A stretch of DNA of 64,000 bases, from NCBI RefSeq assembly GCF_002836355.1, contig NZ_PJCA01000031.1, positions 868,001 through 932,000 of the forward strand, given 5' to 3'. The position numbers were made by a program, and so were the translations under genes. Each line of letters starts with the position of its first letter. The first letter of the stretch is position 1. This DNA is from Moritella sp. Urea-trap-13. GTDB taxonomy: Bacteria; Pseudomonadota; Gammaproteobacteria; Enterobacterales; Moritellaceae. This document shows, one piece after another, positions 29,984 to 39,856 of the stretch. Under the pieces are notes generated by a model. It saw only the letters and a program-made list of their open reading frames with translations. It did no database searches and was not told the origin of the DNA.

Positions 29984-30403
29984 ATGAGATACACCACCTT
30001 AGAATGGCCTAAATTATTCCGCTACAGTCTTTTGTTTGTTTTTGTTTCCGTATTTATTAGTGCCATACTGCTACTTTCTTTCACCCGTGATTGGCGGGTT
30101 ATATTTGACCTTAATGTACAAATCATAGCGATTAAGCTGGCATTTATAGCGGTGATTTACATTGCCTTTCCACTGTTAATCGTGCGTTTTTGCTATTACT
30201 TTTACCAATTAGTGACGCATGGTAGAAAGGAAGGTATCTCCTTGTTTTGTTATCAGACCTTATTCAACCCGATTAACTTTTTATTTCGACCCAGTTTACT
30301 CACCCAAGCGGGTCTCACTCACCGCCGTCGCTGTGTTATTTCGATCGTTCTCTTGACTGGTTTATACACGTCAATCTTTGCCATGAGTGAAATTGTAACC
30401 TAA
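29984..30403 (+). CDS. hypothetical membrane protein (three helices)
   Basis: From the ATG at 29984, with GAAGAGG six bases upstream, the product is 139 residues with membrane helices at about 15-35, 47-70 and 118-136, and a basic loop before the last. The frame is open from 29900, but that ATG has no ribosome site. No family recognised. It stands between pepT (divergent) and purT (same strand, about 190 bases on). Confidence 0.6.
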   Translation: MRYTTLEWPKLFRYSLLFVFVSVFISAILLLSFTRDWRVIFDLNVQIIAIKLAFIAVIYIAFPLLIVRFCYYFYQLVTHGRKEGISLFCYQTLFNPINFLFRPSLLTQAGLTHRRRCVISIVLLTGLYTSIFAMSEIVT

Positions 30404-30590
30404 ACATTGAAACCCTACCTTTTGGTTGTCACAGCCTAATTACAAGTTAAAACTTCCATTTCCACCAAAATCGCTATATCATGCTGCTATATAACGTAGT
30501 TAAAAAAACTATAGTACTTAAAATACAACAAGTTAGTGAATTATCATTTGTTTGACCACCAAATTTATAATCAATTAATAGGGAACTGTT

Positions 30591-31772
30591 ATGTTAGGTA
30601 CTGCCAACAGCAAAAATGCAACACGTGTATTACTATTAGGCTCAGGTGAACTGGGGAAAGAAGTCGCTATTGAGTTTCAGCGTTTAGGTGTCGAAGTGAT
30701 TGCCGTTGATCGTTATGACAACGCACCAGCAATGCAAGTAGCCCATCGCAGCCATACGATCAACATGCTTGATGGAGAGGCGTTAAGACGTGTTATTGAG
30801 CTTGAAAAACCCCACTATGTTATTCCAGAAATCGAAGCTATCGCAACCGATACCCTGCTTGAATTAGAGCAAGAAGGTGTCAATATTGTACCGACGGCAC
30901 GCGCAACCAAATTAACCATGGATCGCGAAGGTATCCGCCTTCTTGCCGCTGAAACCCTGCAGTTACCTACCTCGCCTTATATCTTTACCGATAATAAAAC
31001 TGAATACCTTGCGGCGGTCGAGCAGATAGGCATTCCTTGCGTGATCAAACCGGTCATGAGTTCATCAGGTAAAGGTCAAAGTATTATTCGAGATGAAGAC
31101 GATATAGACCAAGCTTGGGACTATGCACAGGAAGGTGGTCGTGCTGGCGCAGGTCGTATCATTATTGAAGGTTTTGTTAAGTTCGATTTTGAAATCACGT
31201 TACTGACTATCAGTGCTGCCGACGGCATTCATTTCTGCGACCCAATTGGCCACCGTCAACAAGATGGCGACTACCGTGAGTCATGGCAGCCACAAGTAAT
31301 GTGCGATGATGTACTTGCTAAAGCGCAAGAAATATCAGCTAAGGTAGTCAAGGAATTAGGCGGTTATGGTCTGTTTGGCGTCGAACTCTTCATTCGTGGT
31401 AATGACGTGTTCTTTAGTGAAGTTTCACCGCGTCCACATGATACGGGAATGGTGACATTAATATCGCAAGACCTGTCTGAATTTGCCTTGCATGTACGCG
31501 CTGTATTAGGTCTACCTATCACTCAAATTCAACAATATGGTCCGTCTGCCTCTGCAGTTATCCTAGCAGAAGGCCATTCAACTAATATTGGTTTTAGTCA
31601 ATTAGCACCAGCACTGGCTTGTGTATCTGGCAGTCAAATCCGTTTATTCGGTAAGCCGGAGATCGCAGGTCAACGTCGCTTAGGAGTGGCACTGGCTCGT
31701 GGTATTAATACCATTGATGCAATTGATAAAGCCAAGGAAGTAGCAAAAACAATTGAAGTGACTTTTGACTAA
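30591..31772 (+). CDS. purT: formate-dependent phosphoribosylglycinamide formyltransferase PurT
   Basis: PurT makes formyl-GAR from GAR, formate and ATP in purine synthesis, bypassing folate. ATP-grasp features are clear: [15 protein letters not shown] at residues 14-28, [25 protein letters not shown], and the metal-binding [21 protein letters not shown]. Length 393 is standard. No clear PurR box was found in the 190 bases upstream. The transcript ends at a strong terminator. Confidence 0.97.
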   Translation: MLGTANSKNATRVLLLGSGELGKEVAIEFQRLGVEVIAVDRYDNAPAMQVAHRSHTINMLDGEALRRVIELEKPHYVIPEIEAIATDTLLELEQEGVNIVPTARATKLTMDREGIRLLAAETLQLPTSPYIFTDNKTEYLAAVEQIGIPCVIKPVMSSSGKGQSIIRDEDDIDQAWDYAQEGGRAGAGRIIIEGFVKFDFEITLLTISAADGIHFCDPIGHRQQDGDYRESWQPQVMCDDVLAKAQEISAKVVKELGGYGLFGVELFIRGNDVFFSEVSPRPHDTGMVTLISQDLSEFALHVRAVLGLPITQIQQYGPSASAVILAEGHSTNIGFSQLAPALACVSGSQIRLFGKPEIAGQRRLGVALARGINTIDAIDKAKEVAKTIEVTFD

Positions 31773-31827
31773 TACCAAGCAACTTCAGCAATAGCTAGAT
31801 AACTGTAAGACATAAATTACAGCGATA

Positions 31828-31863
31828 AAAAAGGCTAACAAGTTAATCTTGTTAGCCTTTTTT
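31828..31863. terminator. bidirectional terminator between purT and the nucleoside transporter
   Basis: GGCTAACAAG (31833-31842) pairs with CTTGTTAGCC (31848-31857), with A-runs before and T6 after, so it serves both converging genes. Confidence 0.93.
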
Positions 31864-31939
31864 GCATCAGTTATTGCTGTTAATGACTGTATCGATACCT
31901 TCAATCATTAACGCTTAACGATCAAGGATGAGCTATCAG

Positions 31940-33139
31940 CTACAAACTTAAAATCACACCGGCAATTGCGGCACTCATCAAGTTAGCCAGTACACCAGCG
32001 AAAATAGCGCGGAAACCATGCTTAGCGATGAATTGACGACGCTCTGGGATCATGCTACCTAAACCACCAATTAAGATAGCCATGGTACTGATATTAGCAA
32101 AACCACATAACGCAAAGGTAATGATCGCTTGAGAATGTTCACTTAGCTGATCTTTCACTTCCATCAACTGAATAAACGCCACAAACTCATTCACCACAAT
32201 TTTATTACCAATCAACGAACCAGCTACAATAGCTTCATTCCACGGCACACCAATCAACCAAGCAACAGGCGCAAACACGTAACCTAAAATGATTTCAAAA
32301 CTTAATGTCAGATCAAACCAATTGCCGATACCGCCTAACATGCCATTAAGTAACGCGATAACACCGACAAAGGCTAACAAGGTTGCACCAATCGCAGTTG
32401 CCATGCTTAAACCCGCCATAGCACCATCTGCAAGTGCTTCTACCACGTTGGTTGCACGATGTAATTCTACTTTGGTAATTTCGTCTGCGTGGTTCTCATT
32501 TTTTGATGGTGGGAACAAGAACTTCGCCATTAACAAACCAGCAGGTGCCGACATAAATGATGCCGCCACTAAAAACTTAATTTCCACACCAATCATGGCG
32601 TAACCGACTAAGGTGCCACCAGCAACCGAAGCCAGACCACACGTCATCACAGCAAAAAACTGTGAATCACTCATGCCTTTCAAATACGGTTTAACCACTA
32701 ACGGCGCTTCAACCATACCGACGAAGATATTTGCCGTTGCCGCTAATGATTCCGCACGACCTGTGCCTAATAGTTTTTGTAAACCACCACCGACAATGTT
32801 AATCACTTTAGGCATGAAACCAATATGGTACAGCGCGGAAATTAACGCCGAGAAGAACACAATAATACCCAGTACGTTAATAGCGAATACAAAGGTGCCT
32901 TCCACTAAACTGCCAAATAAGAACGAGATACCTTCCTGACCATAATCAATCACGTTTGATACGCCCGCACTAAAAGCATTTAACGCATCTTTGCCTGCAG
33001 GAAAATATAGTACGATGAAAGCAAAAGTAATCTGTAATGCAAACGCGAGCGAGACAGTTCTGAGGGGGATATTACGGCGATCGTTAGAGAAAAAATACGC
33101 CGTTAATAGGATCACTATTATGCCTAAAATAGATATCAT
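31940..33139 (-). CDS. concentrative nucleoside transporter, NupC/CNT family
   Basis: Na+- or H+-driven uptake of nucleosides. The protein is highly hydrophobic, with family signatures LGTGRAESLAATANIFVGMVEAPLVVKPY, GLASVAGGTLVGYAMIG and GVPWNEAIVAGSLIGNKIVVNEFVAF (given here only as segment labels near residues 125-150, 165-190 and 285-315). I start at the ATG at 33139, which gives 399 residues and begins inside the first helix; the longer frame adds 19 residues without a better ribosome site. With purT and punCR nearby it is a purine/nucleoside neighbourhood, but each gene has its own transcript. Confidence 0.9.
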   Translation of the reverse strand: MISILGIIVILLTAYFFSNDRRNIPLRTVSLAFALQITFAFIVLYFPAGKDALNAFSAGVSNVIDYGQEGISFLFGSLVEGTFVFAINVLGIIVFFSALISALYHIGFMPKVINIVGGGLQKLLGTGRAESLAATANIFVGMVEAPLVVKPYLKGMSDSQFFAVMTCGLASVAGGTLVGYAMIGVEIKFLVAASFMSAPAGLLMAKFLFPPSKNENHADEITKVELHRATNVVEALADGAMAGLSMATAIGATLLAFVGVIALLNGMLGGIGNWFDLTLSFEIILGYVFAPVAWLIGVPWNEAIVAGSLIGNKIVVNEFVAFIQLMEVKDQLSEHSQAIITFALCGFANISTMAILIGGLGSMIPERRQFIAKHGFRAIFAGVLANLMSAAIAGVILSL

Positions 33140-33356
33140 GGAACAAACCTGTTGAATGATTAAAATTATAAAGATGCGTATTGTAGTACGCGCCACTTTT
33201 ACAGCAAGTCCAGTAAGTTACCTGCTTGTTACAATTAAATTCAACGGTATTGTCGTGTTAGCTAGTTTATTGTTTTATAACGATTCCATAATGATACTTA
33301 GGGTATTATTTCCATATGGAAAAGATATTTCCGCATCAGGAGATAAGTTGTTGAAA

Positions 33357-34295
33357 TTAGATTTTAATCTGCGACTTTAATTGCTGATCCCAGTATGAAG
33401 GTTGACCAATATATTCTTTAAAAAAGGCAATTGCCGCACTAATCTTCTTCGGTAAATGCTTACGGCTTGGGTATACAGCATAAAAACGCATAACCTGACT
33501 CGCCTGCCATTCGGGTAATAATTGGATTAACTTGCCGGTTCTAAACTCATCGGTGAGTAAATACGTCGCCAAGTAAGCAATCCCCCACCCTGATATCGCC
33601 GCATCACGAATAGCTTCGGCTAAATCAACACGGTAATTACCATCGACGTTAATGTATAACGACTCCGAGCCTTGTTTAAACGACCACAACCCATAGTTAC
33701 GTTCACGGCTTCGGTAGATAAGGCAATTATGCTTTTCAAGCTCGTTGGGATGTAAAGGCGCAGTGTGATGCATTAAATAATCGGGCGACGCTGCCACCAC
33801 AAAACGCGTGTCGGCTAAGTGCTGCGCGACATAACCTTCGGGAATATCTTCAATGTTGGTCAACCACAAATCCAAACCATCATCTATCATGTTAGCTTTG
33901 TAATCGAACAAACTCACTTCTACATGCAGGTCAGGATACAGTTTACGAAATTGTTCAATCGCGGGAATAATATGGATAGTGCCAAATGACTGCGATACAC
34001 CCAAGCGCAGAATTCCAACCACTTCATCTTGTAGATTCGCCATCATCACATCAGCGTCTTGCACACTGCTTACCACTTCGGCGCAATAGCCTGCAAACTG
34101 TTGACCAGCATCGGTTAAGGTGAAACTGCGGGTAGAACGCTGTACCAGCTTGACGTTTAAATCAGCTTCTAAGCATTTGAGTTGTTTACTGACATGAGAA
34201 ACTGACACACTTAGGGTATGCGCTGCAGCGGTAAAGCTACCTGTTTGCACTAAAGTATGAAAGAGGGCCATTTGGCTAGCGCGATCTTGAATCAA
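33357..34295 (-). CDS. LysR family transcriptional regulator
   Basis: A typical LysR protein: HTH TGSFTAAAHTLSVSVSHVSKQLKCLE followed by QRSTRSFTLTDAGQQFAGYC and a periplasmic-binding-like effector domain, of the group that regulates single dehydrogenases or efflux genes. No ATG is available at the expected start. A TTG at 34295 preceded by AGGTA gives MIQDRASQMALFHTLV, which fits the family; the frame opens at another TTG at 34346. It is divergent from fadD with about 230 bases between, so fadD or an unlinked gene may be its target. Confidence 0.8.
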   Translation of the reverse strand: MIQDRASQMALFHTLVQTGSFTAAAHTLSVSVSHVSKQLKCLEADLNVKLVQRSTRSFTLTDAGQQFAGYCAEVVSSVQDADVMMANLQDEVVGILRLGVSQSFGTIHIIPAIEQFRKLYPDLHVEVSLFDYKANMIDDGLDLWLTNIEDIPEGYVAQHLADTRFVVAASPDYLMHHTAPLHPNELEKHNCLIYRSRERNYGLWSFKQGSESLYINVDGNYRVDLAEAIRDAAISGWGIAYLATYLLTDEFRTGKLIQLLPEWQASQVMRFYAVYPSRKHLPKKISAAIAFFKEYIGQPSYWDQQLKSQIKI

Positions 34296-34528
34296 ATGAG
34301 AAGTACCTAGTAACGTCCGGTCCGTGTGACTACGTAATAATAACAATAAACAGCGTTATTGATGCTTAATGGGGGCAGTGTATACAAAAATAGATATGCA
34401 ATAAAGTTTGTGGCTTAAAAAACATCAGTACAAGTGATATAAATTGATATTCCGATGATTATTATCAACTATTCCACACACCTATTATAAGATAATATGC
34501 TACACATGACCCTACAGAGAATTTTAAC

Positions 34529-36199
34529 ATGGAAAAAACTTGGTTAAAAAACTATCCTAGCGATGTGCCAGAGTTCATTGATTTATCCCAATATAACAGC
34601 ATTTTAGATATCATCGAACAAAGCTGCGAGAAGCACGCTGACTCCATCGCCTTTTTAAACATGGGTGCAACACTGACCTTTCGCCAGCTTGAACAACAAA
34701 GCCGGGCATTTGCCGCTTATTTACAGCACGATCTGAAGATGCAACCAGGCGATCGTTGCGCCATTATGATGCCGAATTTATTACAATACCCAATTGCGCT
34801 ATTTGGCATACTGCGCGCAGGGCTAATTGCTGTTAATGTTAACCCGCTGTATACCCAACGCGAATTACAGCATCAACTGACCGATTCTGGTGCCAAGATG
34901 ATTGTCGCCATTAGTAACTTTGGCGCGAATCTCGAAAAAGTATTACCGCAAACCAGTATTGAACACGTGATCATGACCAACATAGGCGACCAATTACACC
35001 AGCCTAAACGTACTATGGTGAATTTCGCGATAAAATACGTGAAAAAAATGATCCCTGATTTTCACATTGCAAATGCCATCTCCATGCGCAAGGTACTAAG
35101 CGCTGGGCGTAAATTAGCTTATAACCGTCCAGACTGTAAACCAGAAGACATTGCCTACCTACAATACACAGGTGGCACTACCGGTGTTGCCAAAGGTGCC
35201 ATGTTAACCCACCGTAATATTGTCGCTAACGTGCTGCAAGTTTACGGACAGTTTTCACCGCGTACCCTGTTATCAGAAGACCATGTTGTTACCCCGTTAC
35301 CGCTTTATCATATCTTTGCTAATTCCGTCAGTCTGATGTTTATTATGATGATCGGCGGGCGTAATTTATTAATTACCAATCCAAGAGATATGGATGGCTT
35401 TATCAAAGAGCTAAAAGGTTACCCTTTCACGATCTTTTTCGGCTTAAATACCTTGTTCAGCGGTATGTTAAAAAATGATAAATTCCGCGAGTTAGATTTC
35501 AGCAATGCCCGTTTCACCATCGCTGGCGGTATGTCCACCCAAGAAGACGTTGCCAAAGAATGGCAAGCAGTCACCGGCATGCCGGTAGTTGAAGGTTATG
35601 GACTAACAGAGTGTTCACCCGTTGTTTGCAGTGGTATTCACACCCAACAAGAATACACCGCGGGTATTGGTGTACCTTTGCCATCTACAGAAATGCGCGT
35701 GGTTAATGATGATAACCAAGCATTAGGCATCAATATCGTTGGTGAATTACAAGTTCGTGGTCCACAAGTAATGGCTGGCTATTGGAAGCAAGCACAAGCC
35801 ACCGCTGAATCTATTGATGCAGATGGCTGGTTCTCGACGGGTGATATGGCGCGGATGGACAACGATGGTTGCTTCTTTATCGTTGACCGTAAAAAAGACA
35901 TGATTTTAGTGTCTGGCTTTAATGTTTATTCGGTCGAAATTGAAGAGGTACTGCGATTACACCCGGATATTGAAGAAGCCGCGGTGATTGGCCTGCCACA
36001 TCAAGTGACAGGCGAACAAGTTAAAGCCTTCATTTGTAGCAGCAATAAAGCGCTGACCAGCAAAGATGTGCAAACCCACTGTCGCCGTTACTTAACCGCT
36101 TATAAAGTGCCACGTGATATTGAATTTCGCGATACGCTGCCTAAGAGTCCGGTAGGCAAGGTACTTAAACGTGAACTGTTAACACCAGCAAAAGATTAG
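34529..36199 (+). CDS. fadD: long-chain-fatty-acid--CoA ligase FadD
   Basis: FadD activates fatty acids to acyl-CoA at the inner membrane, feeding beta-oxidation and acyl-CoA-using enzymes such as the WS/DGAT in this window. AMP-binding motifs are YTGGTTGVAKGAMLTH (about 212-227), VEGYGLTECSPVV, GWFSTGDMARMD and the C-terminal DRKKDMILVSGFNVYSVEIE with PKSPVGKVLKREL. Length 556 is normal. No clear FadR operator was found upstream. A hairpin terminator follows. Confidence 0.94.
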   Translation: MEKTWLKNYPSDVPEFIDLSQYNSILDIIEQSCEKHADSIAFLNMGATLTFRQLEQQSRAFAAYLQHDLKMQPGDRCAIMMPNLLQYPIALFGILRAGLIAVNVNPLYTQRELQHQLTDSGAKMIVAISNFGANLEKVLPQTSIEHVIMTNIGDQLHQPKRTMVNFAIKYVKKMIPDFHIANAISMRKVLSAGRKLAYNRPDCKPEDIAYLQYTGGTTGVAKGAMLTHRNIVANVLQVYGQFSPRTLLSEDHVVTPLPLYHIFANSVSLMFIMMIGGRNLLITNPRDMDGFIKELKGYPFTIFFGLNTLFSGMLKNDKFRELDFSNARFTIAGGMSTQEDVAKEWQAVTGMPVVEGYGLTECSPVVCSGIHTQQEYTAGIGVPLPSTEMRVVNDDNQALGINIVGELQVRGPQVMAGYWKQAQATAESIDADGWFSTGDMARMDNDGCFFIVDRKKDMILVSGFNVYSVEIEEVLRLHPDIEEAAVIGLPHQVTGEQVKAFICSSNKALTSKDVQTHCRRYLTAYKVPRDIEFRDTLPKSPVGKVLKRELLTPAKD

Positions 36200-36210
36200 C
36201 GCTGCGCAGC

Positions 36211-36243
36211 AAAGCACGACTACAAATATGTAGTCGTGCTTTG
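36211..36243 (+). terminator. intrinsic terminator of fadD
   Basis: AAAGCACGACTACA pairs with TGTAGTCGTGCTTT around AATA. The T-run is interrupted (TTTGGTTT). It may also serve the converging gene, whose stop is about 20 bases away. Confidence 0.8.
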
Positions 36244-36261
36244 GTTTACTACTCGATTACA

Positions 36262-37617
36262 TTAAGATTTGTGGCTTAAGATGGCACGCACATAACTGCG
36301 GGTATTGGCGTTATGATCTAACATAAACTCAGCCAGTAGATTCGTCATCTTAGTAATGCCCTCTTCACCGTGCTGCTCACGTATCAACTGCACAATCATT
36401 TTTATTTCTTTGCTGCCATCGACTTCAAAACTTGGATCGCTTACTAGCTGCTCTGGTACCCAACGTTCAAGGTAACCGGCAAGCTTGTCTGATTTGTCAT
36501 ATGAATTTTTGGCAAACACTTCAACAAAGGTATTGTCGTTATATTCAACCACAGCAGTCTCTTGCGTTAACGCGGTAAACAATGCACTGCTAAAGTCGTT
36601 ATCTTCATAGGCTTTTTTAGTGATAATTTCTTGGAACTCTTCCAATACTAAATGGCGATTAGACAGCAATTGGATCGCATCAATCTTAGCTTGCGGATAA
36701 CCCATGATGTCTTTGGCATTAGTCCAGATACTCGATGCGGTACTCACACCTGGTTGCAAGGTTGAGTGATACGATTGCGCTATATCACCGATGTAATGCA
36801 TGCCCCACCCCATAAAGCGCCAACCCCAATAATCATGGCCAGTACTAAAGGCATATTCAGACAAGGCTTTGTACATATGCACACGATAGTCAGGGAAAGT
36901 CTCACGTAAAAACGGCGCTAAGGTGAATAAGATGCTCGACTCATGATAAAAGCCCATATGAAACGGGGCTTGCGAGCTGTATTCCAACGCGGGATTACCA
37001 AAGGCTTGTTTACCAAAGCCATATAGCTTACCGGCTTCGGTATTACTGTCTTCAAACAGGCCGATATCAAGGCCGTTATCGGGATCATCATTGGCTGATA
37101 CTAACACTTCCATTGGCGTGACCATGTCACCACTTTTGACTTCAACAAAAGTCATGGTGTTGTAATGGGCTAAGTTAGTAAAAACCGCAACTTCAGACGA
37201 ATCCATGCGACGACGGCCTTGTTCATCCTGCCCAGGTAACAACTGAATGTACGGGTTAACGCGCGCATTCGGGTTGATACGTATGGCATGAATGAAGCTG
37301 GTTTGTAAATCTTGGTTCACAGCATCAAATGCTAATGCATCCGGACGGGGTTTATAATGGGCGAAGTTTTCACGTAACCAGGTTTCATTACTTGCTAATA
37401 GCTTTTCTAATCCTTTGGCTTCTGCAATGACAAACTCAGCTAAGGTTTCGACCTTAATCGGCGCTTGCTCTGCCACTTCTGGCATAGTGTTTAATATTGG
37501 ATAGCTAATAAGGCTGTGTTCAGACCAGGCATTGGCGTTACTCACCATCATACTGCTACACAAGAGTGCACCTAAAGTGGTTTTAATCTGGCTTTTAAAC
37601 AAGGTCGGGGTAAACAT
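36262..37617 (-). CDS. secreted zinc-dependent phospholipase C / P1 nuclease-fold protein
   Basis: A signal peptide (1-30, cleavage after NANA) leaves a mature protein starting with Trp31, the N-terminal metal-binding residue of the Zn-phospholipase C/S1-P1 nuclease fold. Further ligands are likely in FHMGFYHESSIL, FSTGHDYWGWRFMGWGMHYIGDIAQSYHST (two His/Asp clusters near 265-295). Length 451 is longer than bacterial PLC (about 245-280), with an extended N-terminal helical region and a C-terminal tail. Whether it cuts phospholipid or nucleic acid is not decidable from sequence alone. Exported to periplasm or medium. Confidence 0.65.
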   Translation of the reverse strand: MFTPTLFKSQIKTTLGALLCSSMMVSNANAWSEHSLISYPILNTMPEVAEQAPIKVETLAEFVIAEAKGLEKLLASNETWLRENFAHYKPRPDALAFDAVNQDLQTSFIHAIRINPNARVNPYIQLLPGQDEQGRRRMDSSEVAVFTNLAHYNTMTFVEVKSGDMVTPMEVLVSANDDPDNGLDIGLFEDSNTEAGKLYGFGKQAFGNPALEYSSQAPFHMGFYHESSILFTLAPFLRETFPDYRVHMYKALSEYAFSTGHDYWGWRFMGWGMHYIGDIAQSYHSTLQPGVSTASSIWTNAKDIMGYPQAKIDAIQLLSNRHLVLEEFQEIITKKAYEDNDFSSALFTALTQETAVVEYNDNTFVEVFAKNSYDKSDKLAGYLERWVPEQLVSDPSFEVDGSKEIKMIVQLIREQHGEEGITKMTNLLAEFMLDHNANTRSYVRAILSHKS

Positions 37618-37716
37618 AACATTCCTTTGAAATCGGCAATAGATATTTATTAATGTCTGATTATAAATGATCTTTTGTCAAATTGTTGTATGGAGTGTAA
37701 GTTTGTGGGGGAGATA

Positions 37717-37800
37717 AGCTTGTTCAATACCCATTATTTAAAATGAAAAGCAGGTACTATTTAAAAAAAACTAGAATTAAAGCGTACCTGTCTTGATATA
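37717..37800 (-). terminator. weak long-loop hairpin and partial interspersed repeat
   Basis: CAGGTAC (37751-37757) and GTACCTG (37784-37790) can pair over a 26-base loop after the cupredoxin stop. Just beyond, CTTGTTCAATACCC resembles the left part of the interspersed repeat seen at 46.6, 47.5 and 62.2 kb. Confidence 0.35.
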
Positions 37801-37808
37801 TCGTCACG

Positions 37809-38270
37809 TTATTTGATTGTCAACATACCTTCCATACCCTGATCACGGTGACCATCAACCGTACAGAACACCGGGTAAGAGCCTTTTTTTACTGGGACAA
37901 AATACAGATCAAGTTGGCCATCTACCATAAGTTCAATGGCAGTAAAATAAGGTGCCTTGATTTCGCCATCTTTGTTTGATTGAATCTTCCGGGTTGCGAT
38001 AGCTTTGAAAAATTCAGGTGCCGTGAAGTAGTGCTTTACTTTGCCTTTATTTTTAATCACTATTTTGTATGGCTGGCCCGCGTTTAGTTTGAGGCCGTCG
38101 GGTTCATAGGCAAACTCATCCATTGTGACTGTGATTGTCTGCATGGTTTTCCAATCGGCTTTTTTCACAATCGCGCCAGCGTCGGTTATATAATCAGCCG
38201 CTGATATCGTATTGGCGATCAAAGCCAGCATACCCGCTAACAATGCGATAATCTTCTTATTTAAAAGCAT
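37809..38270 (-). CDS. periplasmic cupredoxin-domain protein
   Basis: A signal peptide (1-24, ending ISAAD) precedes one cupredoxin domain of about 110 residues. A type 1 copper site is suggested by His80 (VKHYFTAPEF), Cys136, His141 and Met146 (FCTVDGHRDQGMEGM). The first His is followed by a YF pair as in EfeO/plastocyanin-like domains. It could shuttle electrons or bind copper or iron in the periplasm. Single gene, no obvious redox partner beside it. Confidence 0.8.
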   Translation of the reverse strand: MLLNKKIIALLAGMLALIANTISAADYITDAGAIVKKADWKTMQTITVTMDEFAYEPDGLKLNAGQPYKIVIKNKGKVKHYFTAPEFFKAIATRKIQSNKDGEIKAPYFTAIELMVDGQLDLYFVPVKKGSYPVFCTVDGHRDQGMEGMLTIK

Positions 38271-38367
38271 ATCTTATCCTCTTTTCGGTCATGAGTTTAA
38301 TCTCGATAACGACTTTGAGTATAGGATAGAATAGACATGCTTTTTCTCAAGAAACTCTTTTTAGGCT

Positions 38368-39192
38368 TCAGTACTTATCGAGTGTTGTTGATGTAGTGAT
38401 GGAGCTAAGTCCCGACTTTAAGTCGAGCGTACTCATGAATAATCTCGGATCATCAATCTTATCCATCATTGCCATACTCGGTAGACATTCGTCATCAACA
38501 TAATCGGCAAAGTCAGCATCTGGATCAAACACTAAGATATCGAGCGCTAATCTGTCCATACCATAAAGGCCACGGTGGATCATATCAGCAGAGAACACCA
38601 GTAAGTCACCCGCAGCTAAGTTTATAACTTTACCATCAGAGAGACTGTCACTACTCACTTTACCTTTAATTTCCTGTCGCACATTAAATTCTTCTTCATT
38701 ATCCCAGCGCTTGTGCGTACCAGGGATTAATTCCATGCCGAGCTCATCAAATAAAGGCACGCGAAGATGCACTACTTGCGTCTCTTGAACGGCTATTTTT
38801 TGCTGCTCAACTTCATGGTCATACTGACAATCTCGATGCCAGAAGTCTCTTTGCTTAGGATTAACAGGATTAAAGAATAGTTGGGTATTCATGAATGCAG
38901 CATTAGCAGGTATCACCGACTCAACAGCATCCATCATTTTTTGGGAACTGATAAAATTGAAAAGCTTGAGTCGGTCGTCGCATTCTAAGTAGTCAATACC
39001 GGTAATGACCGAAGAATTGAACGCTTCTGAACGATAGAATTGTATGTTGTCTTCTTTCCACGCTTCATGAAATTTCGATACTACTTCTCTCAGTGCTGAG
39101 ATCTCTGCTGCACTGAAATAATTTCTAATGACAAAGTAACCTTGCTCGTCATATTCGCTGTTTAACTGCGTTTGCTTTTCTACCTTTAACAC
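38368..39192 (-). CDS. phytanoyl-CoA dioxygenase (PhyH) family protein
   Basis: A non-haem Fe(II)/2-oxoglutarate dioxygenase. The metal triad is His119 and Asp121 in FWHRDCQYD with a distal His206 in MIHRGLYG; IPGTHKRW (156-163) is the usual loop before it. Length 274. The start is GTG with AGAGG six bases upstream. Substrate unknown: the family includes hydroxylases of lipids, ectoine and halogenated natural products. The last ~40 residues include an acidic segment (DPDADFADYVDDE). Confidence 0.85.
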   Translation of the reverse strand: MLKVEKQTQLNSEYDEQGYFVIRNYFSAAEISALREVVSKFHEAWKEDNIQFYRSEAFNSSVITGIDYLECDDRLKLFNFISSQKMMDAVESVIPANAAFMNTQLFFNPVNPKQRDFWHRDCQYDHEVEQQKIAVQETQVVHLRVPLFDELGMELIPGTHKRWDNEEEFNVRQEIKGKVSSDSLSDGKVINLAAGDLLVFSADMIHRGLYGMDRLALDILVFDPDADFADYVDDECLPSMAMMDKIDDPRLFMSTLDLKSGLSSITTSTTLDKY

Positions 39193-39337
39193 CCATTACC
39201 TCTGTTTTATTATAACAACTCGACTGCCTATTCTTGATTCGATACCTGACAAGATTTATGGATTAAGCCGAGTTCGTTGTGCGTTCGTTTTTCAAGAATA
39301 AATTCCATTTCTTCTCCATAACGTTTAATTGGTTTAG

Positions 39338-39727
39338 TTACACCAACACTTGTCGTGTGTTCTTGATGTAGTGATGGATCTGGCCTTCGACTTTAACGTC
39401 AATCATTTCATCTGGTCGGCGATCGTTTGGACAAGGCATTTTCGGCGTGGTACCAAACAGTCGGCAGATTAACGGGCGTTCTTCGTAGACAGTGCAGCCT
39501 TTAGGGCCAAGATGTACGCAGTTATATTCATTTAATGCGGCTTCATGCTCAGCATCTGTTTTATATGGCAGGCGCGACATTTCCTCTGCCGATGTCGTTA
39601 CTGGTCCACAGCAATCATGGCAACCTGGCGTACATTCAAATGTCGGGATCTGCTTTCGCAGTCGAGCGAGATCTTCTTTATTATTGTTCTGTAATAACAA
39701 TTTTATTTTTTCGTATTCCGAAACCAT
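39338..39727 (-). CDS. YkgJ family cysteine-cluster protein
   Basis: A 129-residue protein with the CxxxC..CC pattern ECTPGCHDCC (Cys32, 36, 39, 40) and later Cys70, Cys78 and Cys88 in CVHLGPKGC and PLICRLFG. The family probably binds a metal or Fe-S cluster. Members occur in methyltransferase and flagellar-modification settings, but the function is not settled. Single gene. The 146-base gap to phyH shows no clear feature. Confidence 0.85.
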   Translation of the reverse strand: MVSEYEKIKLLLQNNNKEDLARLRKQIPTFECTPGCHDCCGPVTTSAEEMSRLPYKTDAEHEAALNEYNCVHLGPKGCTVYEERPLICRLFGTTPKMPCPNDRRPDEMIDVKVEGQIHHYIKNTRQVLV

Positions 39728-39856
39728 GATAGTTCTCTACCTAACTTCACTCGAAGATGACAATGCCTGTAAATTTATTGCGTATGTTAACATTTGTAAT
39801 AGTACCGTGCCTTGATTTACCACCTCTTTTCACCTTACTTCGCGTCTATTTTCAGC

